Assembly: GCA_023212645.1 (NCBI GenBank)
Contig: JALBYC010000034.1
Coordinates: forward strand, 1-64,000
DNA: 64,000 bases
Direction of reading: 5' to 3'
Source of the DNA: Farysia itapuensis
Taxonomy: Eukaryota > Basidiomycota > Ustilaginomycetes > Ustilaginales > Ustilaginaceae
The notes beneath the pieces are model-generated. The model was not told where the DNA came from. It searched no databases and was given only the letters and a program-made list of their open reading frames with translations. Shown piece after piece: positions 19,253-30,100 of the stretch; the stretch's first letter is position 1, and each line of letters begins with the position of its first letter. The translations under genes and the position numbers were made by a program.

Positions 19253-20353
19253 GGCTGCGTGTGTATGTGTGTTGGTGGTGGTGGGAGTTAGGAAAAGAAA
19301 AGTGGAAAGAGAAAGAAAAAAACCTTTTCCCGAATGTAGGTGATCGGATGCCTAGACGCGAGAGTGTCTGTGTTGGAGGCAGAGGAAGAAGGTGTAGGAG
19401 GATGGAGAGACGGGATGATGGATGGCCAAGTGCGGGGGGTTTAAGTATTCGTCAAGCTCGGTGGTGGTCTCTCGAGATCGTGGGGGCCCCGCTGGCATAG
19501 CGGGCGCACTGCTGCTTGCTACCAACAAAAGATTCATTTCCCACATACGCAGTGGCAAAAAAAGAGGCGTTGGGGGTCCCAAAAGGAATCGCGCACTAGA
19601 CGAGTGTGCGCAAGCAGCCGATGCAGCGGCTATTGGTAACAAGAACTGCCAAGCGAGCCAGCGACGCATGAGTCGGGCCAACCGGAAAATTCGAATTCTG
19701 GGGCCTGGACTCGCGCCAGGGCGGGGAACGCTTTTTCCCTTTGCAAGCACCCATATCCGCATGGCCCTCGCATTGTCTCGCTGTACCCTTGCACGCAGCT
19801 CCGGAAACTCACGGCTATTTGTCGGCTACTCTCCCTCCCACATCCTTTACCCCCGTCTTGTTCCGTCGTCCAACGTCATTGCGAGCATCCAACGGCACAG
19901 GATTCTGCGTATAGCCCCCATCCATCGTAAGCAATGACATGCTGCGTGCTGAGCCAAAGCGAGATCGTGCTGGTGGGCTGCAGAGATCGTAGCGCTGGAT
20001 CAAGTGACTATGTCGTGCCGCTCCCGTCTAGGTTCGGTGAACTGTGCAAGCGAGGCTCTCGGCACGCTGTTGCTCAAAGTCTGGCCCGTCATGCAATTTC
20101 GCATATCATCGCGTCCAAATGATCCAAGATTCCAAGCACATGAACAGATCATGTGGTCGTACATCTGCTGACCCGGCCGAGTGAGGCTGTGGGATCAGGC
20201 GGCTAAAAGATTTGGTGCACCAACGAGGAAAGCGGCTACTCTTTTAATTTCCTTCTTGCGCTCGGTCCACTCCACCATCCAGAAGGACCAAAGAAAACTG
20301 AGGGGCCCCATCCTGCCTTCATCTTGTGGTACCACATACACTTAGCAAAAAAA
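19253..20353. promoter_or_regulatory. Divergent promoter of the quinate permease and dehydrogenase genes
   Basis: This 1.1-kb intergenic region separates two head-to-head genes of one pathway. GC boxes fitting the CreA/Mig1 consensus SYGGRG occur at 19432-19437 (GCGGGG), 19480-19485 (GTGGGG), 19487-19492 (reverse GCGGGG) and 19721-19726 (GCGGGG), suggesting glucose repression. The dehydrogenase start is preceded by an A-run. A plus-strand open frame at 19422-19937 has no domain and is not called. Binding is inferred from the motif only. Confidence 0.55.
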
Positions 20354-21607
20354 ATGGCTTCTACAACACCCGTGCCACCTCCGCACCCTACGCCAGAGCA
20401 GATTGAGGCGTCGGCACGTCGTTACTATCTCTTTGGCTATCCCATCGCACACTCTGCCAGTCCAGCATTCCAGAATCTGATTCTGCAGTCCTTGGACCCC
20501 ATTGCCTGGCCTGGATCGTCAAATCAGACATTTGCTCCCTCGTACACGCTCAATGAGACAAAGTCAATCGATGAGCCTCACTTCAAGCAGCTCGTGCGCC
20601 ACGACCCGCTGTTTGCTGGTGCAGGAGTCACGATGCCGCTCAAAGTGGCTGTCGCCGTCAAGCTTGGCCCTGATCAGATCCTGGACGAGCTGAGCGAGGC
20701 TGGCAAAGCTACCCAGACGGTCAACACCATTGTCCCTGTTCCTGACAAGGGAAAGCGCAGAATGATTGGTACCAACACCGATTACCTGGGTATTGCTCAT
20801 GCCGTTCTGCGTGCCATGGCCGAGTCGAACAACGAGGCCCGGATAACCCAGTACCTCGACCCACAGCTGGGCCACGATGCGCGCTACGTCTTTCCTCTCA
20901 ACGCTCAGGGCAAGCCGTACGCTGCCTTTATCATTGGATCCGGCGGAACCTGCAGATCTGCAGTTTACGCCGTGTCGCAGCTCAACCTCTCGCCCATCTA
21001 CCTGCTGAACCGCGATGCCGACGAGACACAGGCTGTCCTGGACCACTTCGGCACCACACTGGATCTACGGCCTCTTCGATCCGTGGAAGCATTCGAACGC
21101 GAACAGGCACTTCGCGACTCGGGCGAGATTGGTCACGTAGCCTGTGCTGTTGGCGCAATCCCCGCCTTTGCCCCTTCTACGGATGACGAAAAGATGGTAT
21201 ACACCCTGGCGCATCGGTTCTTTGATGAGCCGTACAATGCTCTAACAGAGTCCCATGCTGCATTGCCGGCGAGCAGTGGTACACAGCTGTTGGCACTGCC
21301 TCTGCCTCCGAAAAGACCGTTCTTGGACATGTGCTACAAGCCGCGCATGACACCCATGCTTCAAGCTGCTCAGGATCGTGGCTGGCAAGACATTGGCGGC
21401 GTTGAAGCCATGGTGGAGCAAGGTCTAGCCCAGGCACGCATGTGGGCCGCCAGTGCAGCTGCCATGCGTGACAATCTGGATTCCTTTGATCCAATCCCTT
21501 ACGCTGTCAAAGCTGGAGATCAGGGCCCGATCGGTCTGCGCATCGAAGAAAACGTCCGCGCACTGGTCAAGTCTATGGTCGACGTTGTCGTTCCCGCCAC
21601 AAAATAA
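20354..21607 (+). CDS. Quinate/shikimate dehydrogenase
   Basis: NAD(P)-dependent oxidoreductase, most likely oxidising quinate to 3-dehydroquinate or shikimate to 3-dehydroshikimate. About 417 residues. The substrate-binding part opens with YYLFGYPIAHSASPAFQNL, followed by GAGVTMPLK (catalytic Lys) and GTNTDYLGI (catalytic Asp). The nucleotide fold has GSGGTCRSAVYAV and LLNRD. The end has LDMCYKPRMTPML and GGVEAMVEQGLAQARMW. It is a stand-alone enzyme, not part of a pentafunctional AROM, and is about 90 residues longer than Neurospora qa-3, with inserted loops around residues 160-190 and 260-300. The upstream frame from 20324 begins with a non-ATG codon, so 20354 is chosen. Which of quinate or shikimate is preferred cannot be told. 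Confidence 0.87.
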   Translation: MASTTPVPPPHPTPEQIEASARRYYLFGYPIAHSASPAFQNLILQSLDPIAWPGSSNQTFAPSYTLNETKSIDEPHFKQLVRHDPLFAGAGVTMPLKVAVAVKLGPDQILDELSEAGKATQTVNTIVPVPDKGKRRMIGTNTDYLGIAHAVLRAMAESNNEARITQYLDPQLGHDARYVFPLNAQGKPYAAFIIGSGGTCRSAVYAVSQLNLSPIYLLNRDADETQAVLDHFGTTLDLRPLRSVEAFEREQALRDSGEIGHVACAVGAIPAFAPSTDDEKMVYTLAHRFFDEPYNALTESHAALPASSGTQLLALPLPPKRPFLDMCYKPRMTPMLQAAQDRGWQDIGGVEAMVEQGLAQARMWAASAAAMRDNLDSFDPIPYAVKAGDQGPIGLRIEENVRALVKSMVDVVVPATK

Positions 21608-22251
21608 CACCTTCTCTCTTAGTCCCTGTATCCATCCTTTCTTGATTACAAATGTAAATGTTGCGCAAGGACCTTGTTTGAGACCCACCCCGCAATGGAC
21701 GCCCATGTCTCCGCAGTGGGGAAAGACAGTGTCCCCCGCAAAGGCATCCGTTCTCCTCCGCAGTGGGGATGGGAATTGGAAGTATCAATTCCGCAGTGGG
21801 GTCGAATATCCGGCTTCCAGATAGGTCGGTTACTTGGACTTCCACGTGGGAATCGGAGCATTATGCCCTGGAAGGCTGGAAGGGGGAACAACATTGATCC
21901 CGACTCTCCGGCGTCGGGGATGGGGACAATGATCTTCCACCTCTGCTGTCATTGGTCTATGGGGGTCTAGACGGATGAAAGTTTCACGGCGAAGCATGCT
22001 GTCACCGATCGGCGACGCGGGATACCCAAATTTCGAACAAACTTTCCGAACCAGCCAATTTTAGCCATGTGTAAATACCCGCGTCTCGGTTATTCTGCCA
22101 GTGCACGCACAGCCGGGTGGAGGCTGCGGTTAACCGACACAGAAAAGGTTTTGGGAAAATAGCCGGAGTATGCTTTCTCATAAAACCATTTTGCTGGTAC
22201 ACGCCCCCCCCGGCCACTCCCCCTCTCTCGACCCTATCAAACACATCCATC
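21608..22251. promoter_or_regulatory. Promoter region of the dehydroshikimate dehydratase gene with triplicated GC box
   Basis: Three exact copies of CCGCAGTGGGG occur at 21711-21721, 21758-21768 and 21791-21801, with related CCGCAATGG at 21690-21698. Each contains GTGGGG, a fit to the CreA/Mig1 SYGGRG consensus, and starts with a CCG triplet as used by zinc-cluster proteins. A C-rich leader (CCCCCCCC) lies at 22204-22211. This also contains the 3' end of the dehydrogenase transcript. Confidence 0.6.
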
Positions 22252-23430
22252 ATGTCTCTCGCACCACGATACGGAATCTTTACCCACAGTGTAGGATATC
22301 ACACTGCAGGGCATGGACTGCTGGACAAACTGCGTGCTGTTGCACAAGCAGGCATCCATGGTGTCGAGATCTTTTCAGATGACCTCGTCACCTTTGCCCA
22401 CTCTGAGGAGTTTGCGACTGCCACCTCGACAGAAGTTGCCCTTCTTACACCGCCTGATAGCCCACTAAGTAAACACGCCAGCATTGCATCCCCACCGACA
22501 AAATGCTACAACGCCTTTGGTGAATGCACAAGCGTCGAACTTGCCCAAGAAGTATCAGCTGCCGCCTATATTTCGACCTTTTGCAAGCAGCTGGGTCTGG
22601 AGATTTACAACCTGCAGCCTTTGCGCGATATCGAAGGATGGATCAGTGAAGAGGATCGAGCAGAGGCTATGGCACGTGTCGAGTCCCGCTTTGACGTCAT
22701 GAAGGCCCTCGACACACATCTGCTCCTCATCTGCTCCAACAACGCACCTGCCCCACGCACAACGGGCGATCTCGACACCCTCGTGCGCGATTTCACTCAC
22801 ATCTCCGACATCGCACTCCGCTATACTGAACAGACTGGTCACGAGATCCGCATTGGGTACGAGGCTTTGTCTTGGGGTGCGCACGTCGATGTCTGGTCCC
22901 AGTCGTGGAACGTCGTTCGCAACACGGCGCGCGACAACATCGGTCTCATTCTCGACTCGTTCAACACCCTCGGTCGTCAATACGCCGACCCTTGCACCTC
23001 TTCTGGCATTCAAGAACCCATCTCTCGCACCACTGCTGATCTCAAGGCGTCTTTGGCACAATTGTCGGCTCAAGTACCTGCAGACAAGATCTTCTTCCTC
23101 CAGATCGGGGACGCCAAACGCATGCCATCGCCACTGGAGCCTTCGCCAAATGCAAACGAGCCCAAACCGGCACGTATGATCTGGTCTCGCTCCTCGCGTC
23201 TTTATCCCTGCGAAGTCGAGCAGGGCGGCTTCATGCCCGTCGTCGACTTCATGGTCGCCGTCATGGCAACCGGCTTCCGTGGTCCTTGGAGCATTGAAGT
23301 CTTTAACGACTCCTTGACCAATGCGGACCAATCCGTCCCCACATCACATGCAACACGCGCGAGAGCAGGCCTCGACAAACTCGTCGAAGCCGTCGCAGCG
23401 GCCCAAGACCAGATCCTCGCCAAAGTTTGA
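22252..23430 (+). CDS. 3-dehydroshikimate dehydratase
   Basis: Converts 3-dehydroshikimate to protocatechuate, the last step of the quinate-specific route before the beta-ketoadipate pathway. About 392 residues with a TIM-barrel of the xylose-isomerase-like/AP endonuclease 2 family. Blocks matching the Neurospora qa-4 pattern are YEALSWGAHVDVW, GLILDSFNTLGRQYADP, FFLQIGDAKRM, RMIWSRSSRLYPCE and GPWSIEVFNDSL. These include the acidic and His/Gln residues that bind the metal in this family. The region around residues 65-95 is an extra Ser/Pro-rich insertion. The frame upstream of 22252 is open but lacks conserved sequence, and the ATG at 22252 starts MSLAPRYGIFTHS, matching the family N-terminus. 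It lies on the same strand as the dehydrogenase, 644 bp downstream. Confidence 0.9.
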   Translation: MSLAPRYGIFTHSVGYHTAGHGLLDKLRAVAQAGIHGVEIFSDDLVTFAHSEEFATATSTEVALLTPPDSPLSKHASIASPPTKCYNAFGECTSVELAQEVSAAAYISTFCKQLGLEIYNLQPLRDIEGWISEEDRAEAMARVESRFDVMKALDTHLLLICSNNAPAPRTTGDLDTLVRDFTHISDIALRYTEQTGHEIRIGYEALSWGAHVDVWSQSWNVVRNTARDNIGLILDSFNTLGRQYADPCTSSGIQEPISRTTADLKASLAQLSAQVPADKIFFLQIGDAKRMPSPLEPSPNANEPKPARMIWSRSSRLYPCEVEQGGFMPVVDFMVAVMATGFRGPWSIEVFNDSLTNADQSVPTSHATRARAGLDKLVEAVAAAQDQILAKV

Positions 23431-23623
23431 TTGGCCTAAAACCACCCATTGTCATCATCGTCTTTCATTAAGTCCACATCGTCGTTGCATCTTGCATTCT
23501 CGCCTCATTTCTTGCGCATCTTTTCCCTTGTATAACAATAGTGACACGCCCCACTGAAACATGGATAATTCTCTCGTTTTTGCAGCAGAAGGGAGCAATG
23601 TGTGAGAAGACTGTGTGGGGTGT

Positions 23624-25309
23624 TTAGCCGAATTGGAAGCCAGGTGGGGGACGAGCACCGCCTCTGCGAGCGCCACCGGGGAAACCACCACCCATACCGT
23701 GGTGATGGTGGCCGCCCATTCCACCCATCCCTCCCATGCCGCCCATACCGCCTCCGCCACCAAACAGATCCGCGAGGTTGATCTCCACCCCGCCAGGTCC
23801 ACCGAAACCCCCGCCACCACCAAAGCCGCCGAATCCACTCGGCATCTCGTGCTCGGGATCATCCGCACCCGCATCGTACCGTCGCCGCTTCTGATCGTCT
23901 GAAAGGATGTTGTACGCCTCGGAACAGAGCTTGAACTTTTCCTCATCTCCGCCCTTGTCTGGATGATGTTTGAGCGATTCTTTGCGGTATGCCTTCTTGA
24001 TCTCGCTCTCGGAAGCGGATTTGGCAACACCGAGAATCTTGTAGTAGTCTTTCTTCTTGCTTCGTTTCAGGTCGATTTCGGCAGAGCGTAGCTCGCGTTG
24101 GAGTGTCTCGGTCTCACGTCCGCCCGAGACGGAAGCTTCCTCGAGCGCCTTTTTGAAATCGCGCACGCCGTCTTCGTACTTTTCCGTGGCAATGTAGGCA
24201 CGTGCTCGGATGCGAAGAGCTTTTACATAGGCAGGGTCAAGGTCGAGCGCAGCATTGCAGTCGGCAATCGTGGCTGCTTGATCTCCCGCTTTGGCATTGG
24301 CAGTGGCACGGTTCGAGTAGAGAATCGCCTTGAAACCTTTTGCTGGTCCGTCTGCGTCGGCATTTTCATCTGCCATCGCTAGCGCTTCGGTAAAGCATTG
24401 CACGGCAGCCTCGTTGTTGCCCGCTTTGAAGGCAGTGTTGGCCTCTTCCTTTTTGGCCTCTAATCGACGGCATTTCTTGAGCAGGTCTCGCGCCGGTTTG
24501 AACTCGGGATCGGAGCGTAGAGCGGCTTGACAGTGGGCGACCGACTTTGCTGTATCGCCTTTTGCGAGCAGAATGCGGGCGCGTAGCACCAGCGCTTCTG
24601 GATTGCTTGCGTCGGACCGCAAAGCGTCGGCAATGACGCTGTTGGCCTGATCCATGTTGCCCTTGTGCAGATGCACGCTTGCACGCATGATCCGCCACTG
24701 AAGCGGTATATCGCTCTCACTCAATCCGCAGACTGTCTGCGCCTGGTCCAGCGCATATCCGGCGACCGACCAGTCCTTGTTCTTGGTAAAGTTGTCAAAC
24801 GACGTCAGATGGTCGCCCACACTGGTTGCCTGAGATTCAAGCTGCACAGCCTGCTTGCGTGTCGCCGCGTCCAGATCTGTCTGTTGCAGCACAGGCTGCA
24901 ACACGGAGAGGGCGGCTGAAGGGTTACCGAGCAGCATGTGGCATCGAGCTAGTCGAATCAGCGTCTTGGGCTGGGCGATATTGTCCGACGATTGACGGCT
25001 TTGCACATCCTTGGCCAGCTGACAATCCGCCAAGGCCGGCTTGTACATCTTCAACCCCATATACGCCGCCGCTCGGTTAGTCAAGAACGACGCATCCGTA
25101 GGGTCCAGCGCAATCGCCTGTGCGTAGGCTTCAATGGCCTTTGAGTATTCTTTGGCGGCAAACAGGCGATTGCCTTCGGTCTTGTGTTCCTGTGCCGCCT
25201 TGCGATCTTCCGCCGAGGGCTGCTTAGGTCCCGCAGATGACGAAGACGAAGACGCCGTACCGTTCCCGTTGACGTGCGCTGTCGCCGCAGCTGATTCTGA
25301 GCTCGACAT
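23624..25309 (-). CDS. TPR-repeat J-domain co-chaperone, DNAJC7 type
   Basis: Hsp70/Hsp90 co-chaperone that stimulates Hsp70 ATPase through its J domain and binds chaperone C-termini through TPRs. The 561-residue protein has tetratricopeptide repeats from about residue 40 to 375 (for example [20 protein letters not shown], and later [15 protein letters not shown]). The J domain lies around 420-490 ([20 protein letters not shown]) with the essential HPD in KHHPDKGGD. The tail is Gly/Phe-rich with a His run and ends [11 protein letters not shown]-then-J order is the DNAJC7/TPR2 arrangement. It is divergent from PUS1; the start codons are close, see PUS1. Confidence 0.92.
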   Translation of the reverse strand: MSSSESAAATAHVNGNGTASSSSSSAGPKQPSAEDRKAAQEHKTEGNRLFAAKEYSKAIEAYAQAIALDPTDASFLTNRAAAYMGLKMYKPALADCQLAKDVQSRQSSDNIAQPKTLIRLARCHMLLGNPSAALSVLQPVLQQTDLDAATRKQAVQLESQATSVGDHLTSFDNFTKNKDWSVAGYALDQAQTVCGLSESDIPLQWRIMRASVHLHKGNMDQANSVIADALRSDASNPEALVLRARILLAKGDTAKSVAHCQAALRSDPEFKPARDLLKKCRRLEAKKEEANTAFKAGNNEAAVQCFTEALAMADENADADGPAKGFKAILYSNRATANAKAGDQAATIADCNAALDLDPAYVKALRIRARAYIATEKYEDGVRDFKKALEEASVSGGRETETLQRELRSAEIDLKRSKKKDYYKILGVAKSASESEIKKAYRKESLKHHPDKGGDEEKFKLCSEAYNILSDDQKRRRYDAGADDPEHEMPSGFGGFGGGGGFGGPGGVEINLADLFGGGGGMGGMGGMGGMGGHHHHGMGGGFPGGARRGGARPPPGFQFG

Positions 25310-25426
25310 GGTTACGCAATGCGGGTTGCTGCTGTCGTGGTCGTCAGAGCAGTCAACGGCGAAAAGCAGAAAAGATTTTCTTCCGCCGAGATTGGATCTC
25401 CCGATTCGACAAAAATCGGGACTACG

Positions 25427-27052
25427 ATGCCAAAGAAACTGTCCAAAAAAAGGCCGATTTTGACATTTCTGGAGGATTTCTTCCTTTCAACCCCTTCGTA
25501 CCCAAACGGCAGAATGACGGAGAATGTCGATGCCGTTGCTGCCGGCTCAAAGCGTGATCAGCCCGAGGTAGACAAGAGCTCAAAGCGTGCCCGTACTCAG
25601 GATCGTATCGATCGCAACGACAAACGAGGTACCGGCAGTGGCGATGCACCAGATTCGGCAGAGAATGGCAGTGAGGCTAGGCTGCCGAAACGAAAGGTGG
25701 CCGTCAAGTTTGGCTACTGTGGCATCGGCTATTCGGGTCTGCAGATCAATCCGGGCGTCAAAACGATTGAAGGCGATATTTTTGACGCCTTTTGCAAAGC
25801 AGGCGCTGTGTCTAAAGACAATGCGGTAAACCCCAACAAGGTCGGTCTCCAACGAGCTGCGCGTACAGATCGAGGCGTTCACGCTGCTGGAAACCTGCTC
25901 TCCCTCAAGCTCATCCTCCAACCCAATGGTCTGCAGGATGGCGAGACGCTGCAGGACAAGGTGAACAGCTTGCTGCCCGAATTCATTCGCGTATGGGGCA
26001 TCACTCGTGTACAGAACGGATTCAATGCACGCACGTCCTGTTGCTCGCGGCAGTACGAGTATCTTTTGCCCACCTACGTCTTTCTTCCTCCCAAGCCTGG
26101 GTCAGCCATGCATGACATGCTGGCACGTATGAGGACGCAGGAGCGTGAAAAGCATGGCAGCGACACAACAGTGCTGGACGAAGTCGTAGACCACCCCTTT
26201 TGGGCAGCTCACGGCACTGATCAGGAATTCGCCGCCGACGTCAAAGCCAAGAAACAGTGGCGCATCCCTGCTGAACATGTCGACCGTCTGCGCACCATCT
26301 TTACCAAATACCTCGGTTCGCACAACTTTCACAATTTCACCGTCGGCAAGGAATTCCGCGATCGCAGCAACCAGCGTAACATGAAGCAGCTCACCATTGC
26401 CGATCCGACCATCATCAACGGCACAGAATGGCTCTCGATCAAGTTTCACGGTCAGAGCTTTATGCTTCACCAGATTCGCAAAATGATTGGACTGCTCGTG
26501 CTCATTGGTCGCACCAACACACCTGCTTCGTTGATCGCCGAGGCGTACGGCCCGGCGCGCATTCACATCCCCAAAGCTCCCGGTTTAGGCCTCTTGCTCG
26601 AACAGCCCATCTTTGCCGCCTACAACACGCATATCGCCAACAACAACGAGCGTCTGGACCGAATGCTCAGCAAAGGCCAGTCCAAAGCAGGACTGGAAGA
26701 CGAGCGCCGTGACCCCGTCACATACACCCCACACGAGGACACCATGCAACAGTTCAAACAGAGATTCATCTACGATCGCATCATGCTGACAGAAGAAGAG
26801 ACGAGCGAATTTGGAAAGTGGCTCAACTATCTCGACGTCTTCCAAGGCCCCGATTTCGAGTTTCTCAACCCGGCAGGCGCCATTCCTGCCCATGCTGTCC
26901 TCAAAATTGGCGAGTATAACCGCGACAAGCCCGCTCCCAAACGCACCGCCACAACAGACAATTCTGCCAACGCCGCCACCAGCGACGATGAGGACGAAGA
27001 CAAAGAAGCGAGAGGCAAAAACAGCAAGGATCTCGAGGAATACGAGGGGTAG
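25427..27052 (+). CDS. PUS1: tRNA pseudouridine synthase 1
   Basis: Modifies U to pseudouridine in tRNAs and some other RNAs in the nucleus; the mammalian enzyme also acts in mitochondria. TruA-type fold: [20 protein letters not shown] starts the domain, the catalytic Asp lies in [11 protein letters not shown] (about residue 148), followed by [15 protein letters not shown] and [12 protein letters not shown] eukaryotic insertion and a charged, acidic C-terminus ([11 protein letters not shown]) follow. Three in-frame ATGs compete: 25319, 25427 and 25514. The first would leave only 9 bp to the divergent DNAJC7-type start. The ATGs at 25427 and 25514 both have A at -3. The 25427 form adds a basic, hydrophobic leader ([19 protein letters not shown]) that might target mitochondria. 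The choice of 25427 is provisional. Confidence 0.9.
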   Translation: MPKKLSKKRPILTFLEDFFLSTPSYPNGRMTENVDAVAAGSKRDQPEVDKSSKRARTQDRIDRNDKRGTGSGDAPDSAENGSEARLPKRKVAVKFGYCGIGYSGLQINPGVKTIEGDIFDAFCKAGAVSKDNAVNPNKVGLQRAARTDRGVHAAGNLLSLKLILQPNGLQDGETLQDKVNSLLPEFIRVWGITRVQNGFNARTSCCSRQYEYLLPTYVFLPPKPGSAMHDMLARMRTQEREKHGSDTTVLDEVVDHPFWAAHGTDQEFAADVKAKKQWRIPAEHVDRLRTIFTKYLGSHNFHNFTVGKEFRDRSNQRNMKQLTIADPTIINGTEWLSIKFHGQSFMLHQIRKMIGLLVLIGRTNTPASLIAEAYGPARIHIPKAPGLGLLLEQPIFAAYNTHIANNNERLDRMLSKGQSKAGLEDERRDPVTYTPHEDTMQQFKQRFIYDRIMLTEEETSEFGKWLNYLDVFQGPDFEFLNPAGAIPAHAVLKIGEYNRDKPAPKRTATTDNSANAATSDDEDEDKEARGKNSKDLEEYEG

Positions 27053-27109
27053 ACACACAGACACGCAACCATCCAGTACTTCTACAACATTGTCCATTTC
27101 GCTTGAGTA

Positions 27110-30100
27110 CTAGGGACGTTGAACGTGGCCGTAGAAGTGGTGGTGGTGATGGTGGTGATCTGCCGACGAGGGCGATGCGGAATTTGGCTGGGCTGGGTAA
27201 TATGGCTGCATGTGATTCGGTGGACCGCTGAAACCTGGTGGAGCGTAGGCTGGCGCGCCGCCGTACTGCGGAGTGTTGAGTTGTGCGTGGGGTCCCGGGG
27301 GTGTTGAGACGCTGAGCAAAGGGGGTAGGGTATTGGGTCCCATTCGTGGATGTATACCAGGCGAGTTATTGTTGTAAGAGCTTGGTGCTGTGGACGTCCA
27401 GTGTGACGAATGCGGATCTCGATGCGTGGCATGCTTCGCCTCCATAGGTGGGGGCCGCATCATCTCTGATGACCCCATACCTAGACCCACTTCAGCGCCA
27501 AAGTCGAACGCGCCACCCACATCCATGACAGGATCGAACCAGGGCACAGTATTTGCCCACTGATCCATGGTCGCATTCGGATTAAACAGACTGTCAAACA
27601 TGGGAATGTCAAACATGCCGCCCTGTGCATTGGTCGCGACAAACGGCTGCCCTTGTTGTTGTTGCTGATGCGGCTGAGGTAGCTGTTGCTGCGACGGATG
27701 GGGATATGTGTTGCCGTTGTGGGAGTCGAAACGAACTCCATTTCTGGCGTCATATCCCTGCGGCTCGCCGACACGCAAAGTGTCTCGCTCAACGTGCTGC
27801 GCTGGATGCGAACCATCAACCCCCGGCACCGAGGCGGCGGAATTGCCGGTCCCCGCACTCCACGATTGTGGCGTGGAGGAGGTGCTCGTGGAGCTATTGA
27901 CTGTCAGGGTACGATAATGAAATGCTTCCTGACGGTGCAGCGACACGCCAAGTTTCCACTTGGACATGGCCTGCACCATGTCTTCGATAAAGACAAGGCC
28001 GATCTGCGAGATGCTTTTGCCCATGTCGTCCTCATCATCATCCACCGAGCTGGTCTCGCGCTTGAGCCGCGTGGAGAGATGGTCGCGAGGTGAATGCGTT
28101 GATGGTCGTCCGCGTGGGTGTCTGCCAGTCTCAGGTCGCAAAGTATATCGGTTGTGATCGTACTCTTGCAGTCTTTGCAGCGTCTGTAGCATCATGGCCA
28201 AATGCATATTGACCGTGTCGGGCAAGTGCGAAAAGCCTGCGAGCGAACAGGCCGTCTTTTCGAGAAACGTCTTGCACCCATCGGTGGCAAAGGCCGTGGT
28301 GAGCAGCCGAGGTGCACCCGTCGCCTCGATCAGCAGCGAATTGTGCGGGCCAGCTTGTCGAGACAAGCGACTGAGTAGATCCGGTTTCGAGTAACCCAGC
28401 CCACGATCAAAGAGGTAGAAAGCGCTGAGCAGCTTGTGCGTTTCCACATCACGCATCGTTCCCAGCTGGGACGCGTGCTTGCGGAACGACTCGTCCTGTC
28501 GCAGAAACTCTATCATCTCGATAGCTGAAAAGCCGCGGTTGAGCTCTCCTGTGGTAAAGGCGCATATCGCGAGACAGGGCAGGAGAGATTGCAGAGAGTA
28601 CGACTCCATTGTTGCCCAATCTTCGAGCAGCAAGGCAGGTCGCACGCTTGAAAAGACGGCAAAGTCTTGCATCTTGCAGTACTCCCAGCCCTCGCTCTGT
28701 TTCGAGATGAGTGCAAGAGAGGCTAGAATCTCGGCTCGTGTCTCTGGCGTTGTGGGAACTTGGCTTGGCAGTTCTGGCTTAGGAGCGACGGCGAGGATGC
28801 GGTACAAGTCAGCAATGGCGCTTTGGAATCTCGCCATTGTCATCAGGCGATAAACGAGACCGGTACGTCCGGCACTTCGCAGCACGCTGTCCTCGTCCAT
28901 GCCTGGAAAGCGTTGTTCGATAAGGACGAATGGATCCCGATCTCGGCGCTCAATCTTAATCCCGTTGTTGTCGATGGCAATCAGCGCACGGGCACTGTCA
29001 ACGACAGCATTGAGATCGATCGGACGGACAGTCGCATTGACTAGGGAGAAATGACCTTCCCAGATGCGAAGACTGATCCAGATGGAGGCACCCGCCATGG
29101 CCTTGCCCAGTTCGCGTCGTCTAGATTCTGATGGCGGTGATGAGGCGAGAATGTGAGCGACTTTGTCAAGAGACTTGTCCAGGTCAAGACCTTTTGCTAT
29201 GGTGAGGGCAGCTGCCAGGAGCGACTCTCCCAAAAGACCGTTGCCTCGGTCTGCCTGATTCGCTCCGGCGATCTGAATGCCGACAAGCGAAGGCTCATGA
29301 GCCAGTAAGAGCTCCAAAGCTTGAACTGTGTACAGATCACGGGGTGTGGACAGGAGGATATGCGTACCAAGCTGGTCGACCAGGGCTGAAAGTTTGCGAG
29401 GAAGATCGTCAGTCAGGGGCATGGCATGCCGAGAGGCGACAAGGCACATGGAGGTGAGCAACAAAGCTGATGAGGGAGAGGGTTTGGCGTAATGCTCGTC
29501 GTACAGCGTTTCCAAGGCGGGCAAATGTGGATGCCAGAGAACGTAGGGTCGAATGAAGGGCTTGAGGTGCAGACACATTTTAGGAGAGATGAGATCAGTC
29601 ACGCTCAGATTGGGCGGCATGGTGGTGTTGATACGAGACAGAAGGTAAGCTGTAAAGCTAGGCTGTTGGGCAGCGTAATCTATGAGGACAGACAGAGGTC
29701 GCCACAGCGATGTCCACGTCCTACCAGGCGGTTGCACATGCTTTGCGTGACGGCGTCTGGATACCTTGGGCGATCGCACCGGGTCTCTGATCGGCGGTCG
29801 TCGATACGACTCTGGATTGTCATGAAAACTCTTTGACGCTGCATCGAGGCGTTGACGAGGGGACGCAGCCGATCCCGGTGTCGACATTTCTTCTGCAGCA
29901 GGGTTGAAGAACTGCACTGATGCAAGCATCGAGACGGGTTCGCGCGAACTGGATGCTACGGACGAGACTGCTAGTGGCGAGGTATCAGAAGGATCCTCGC
30001 CTTGGCGTTGATCAGACAGATGAGCCGCAGCAGCAGCCAATTGTTCGAGTGATCCAGGGCTGCGTGCAGAAGGAGACTTTTGCTTAGATCGCTTGCGCTT

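Noticed and set aside
17762..19291. Plus-strand 509-codon frame opposite the quinate permease
   Set aside because: Long only because of codon bias in the membrane-protein strand; highly charged, no domain, no sensible start.
19422..19937. Plus-strand frame in the divergent quinate promoter
   Set aside because: No domain, starts inside GC-box region and no conserved composition; treated as promoter.
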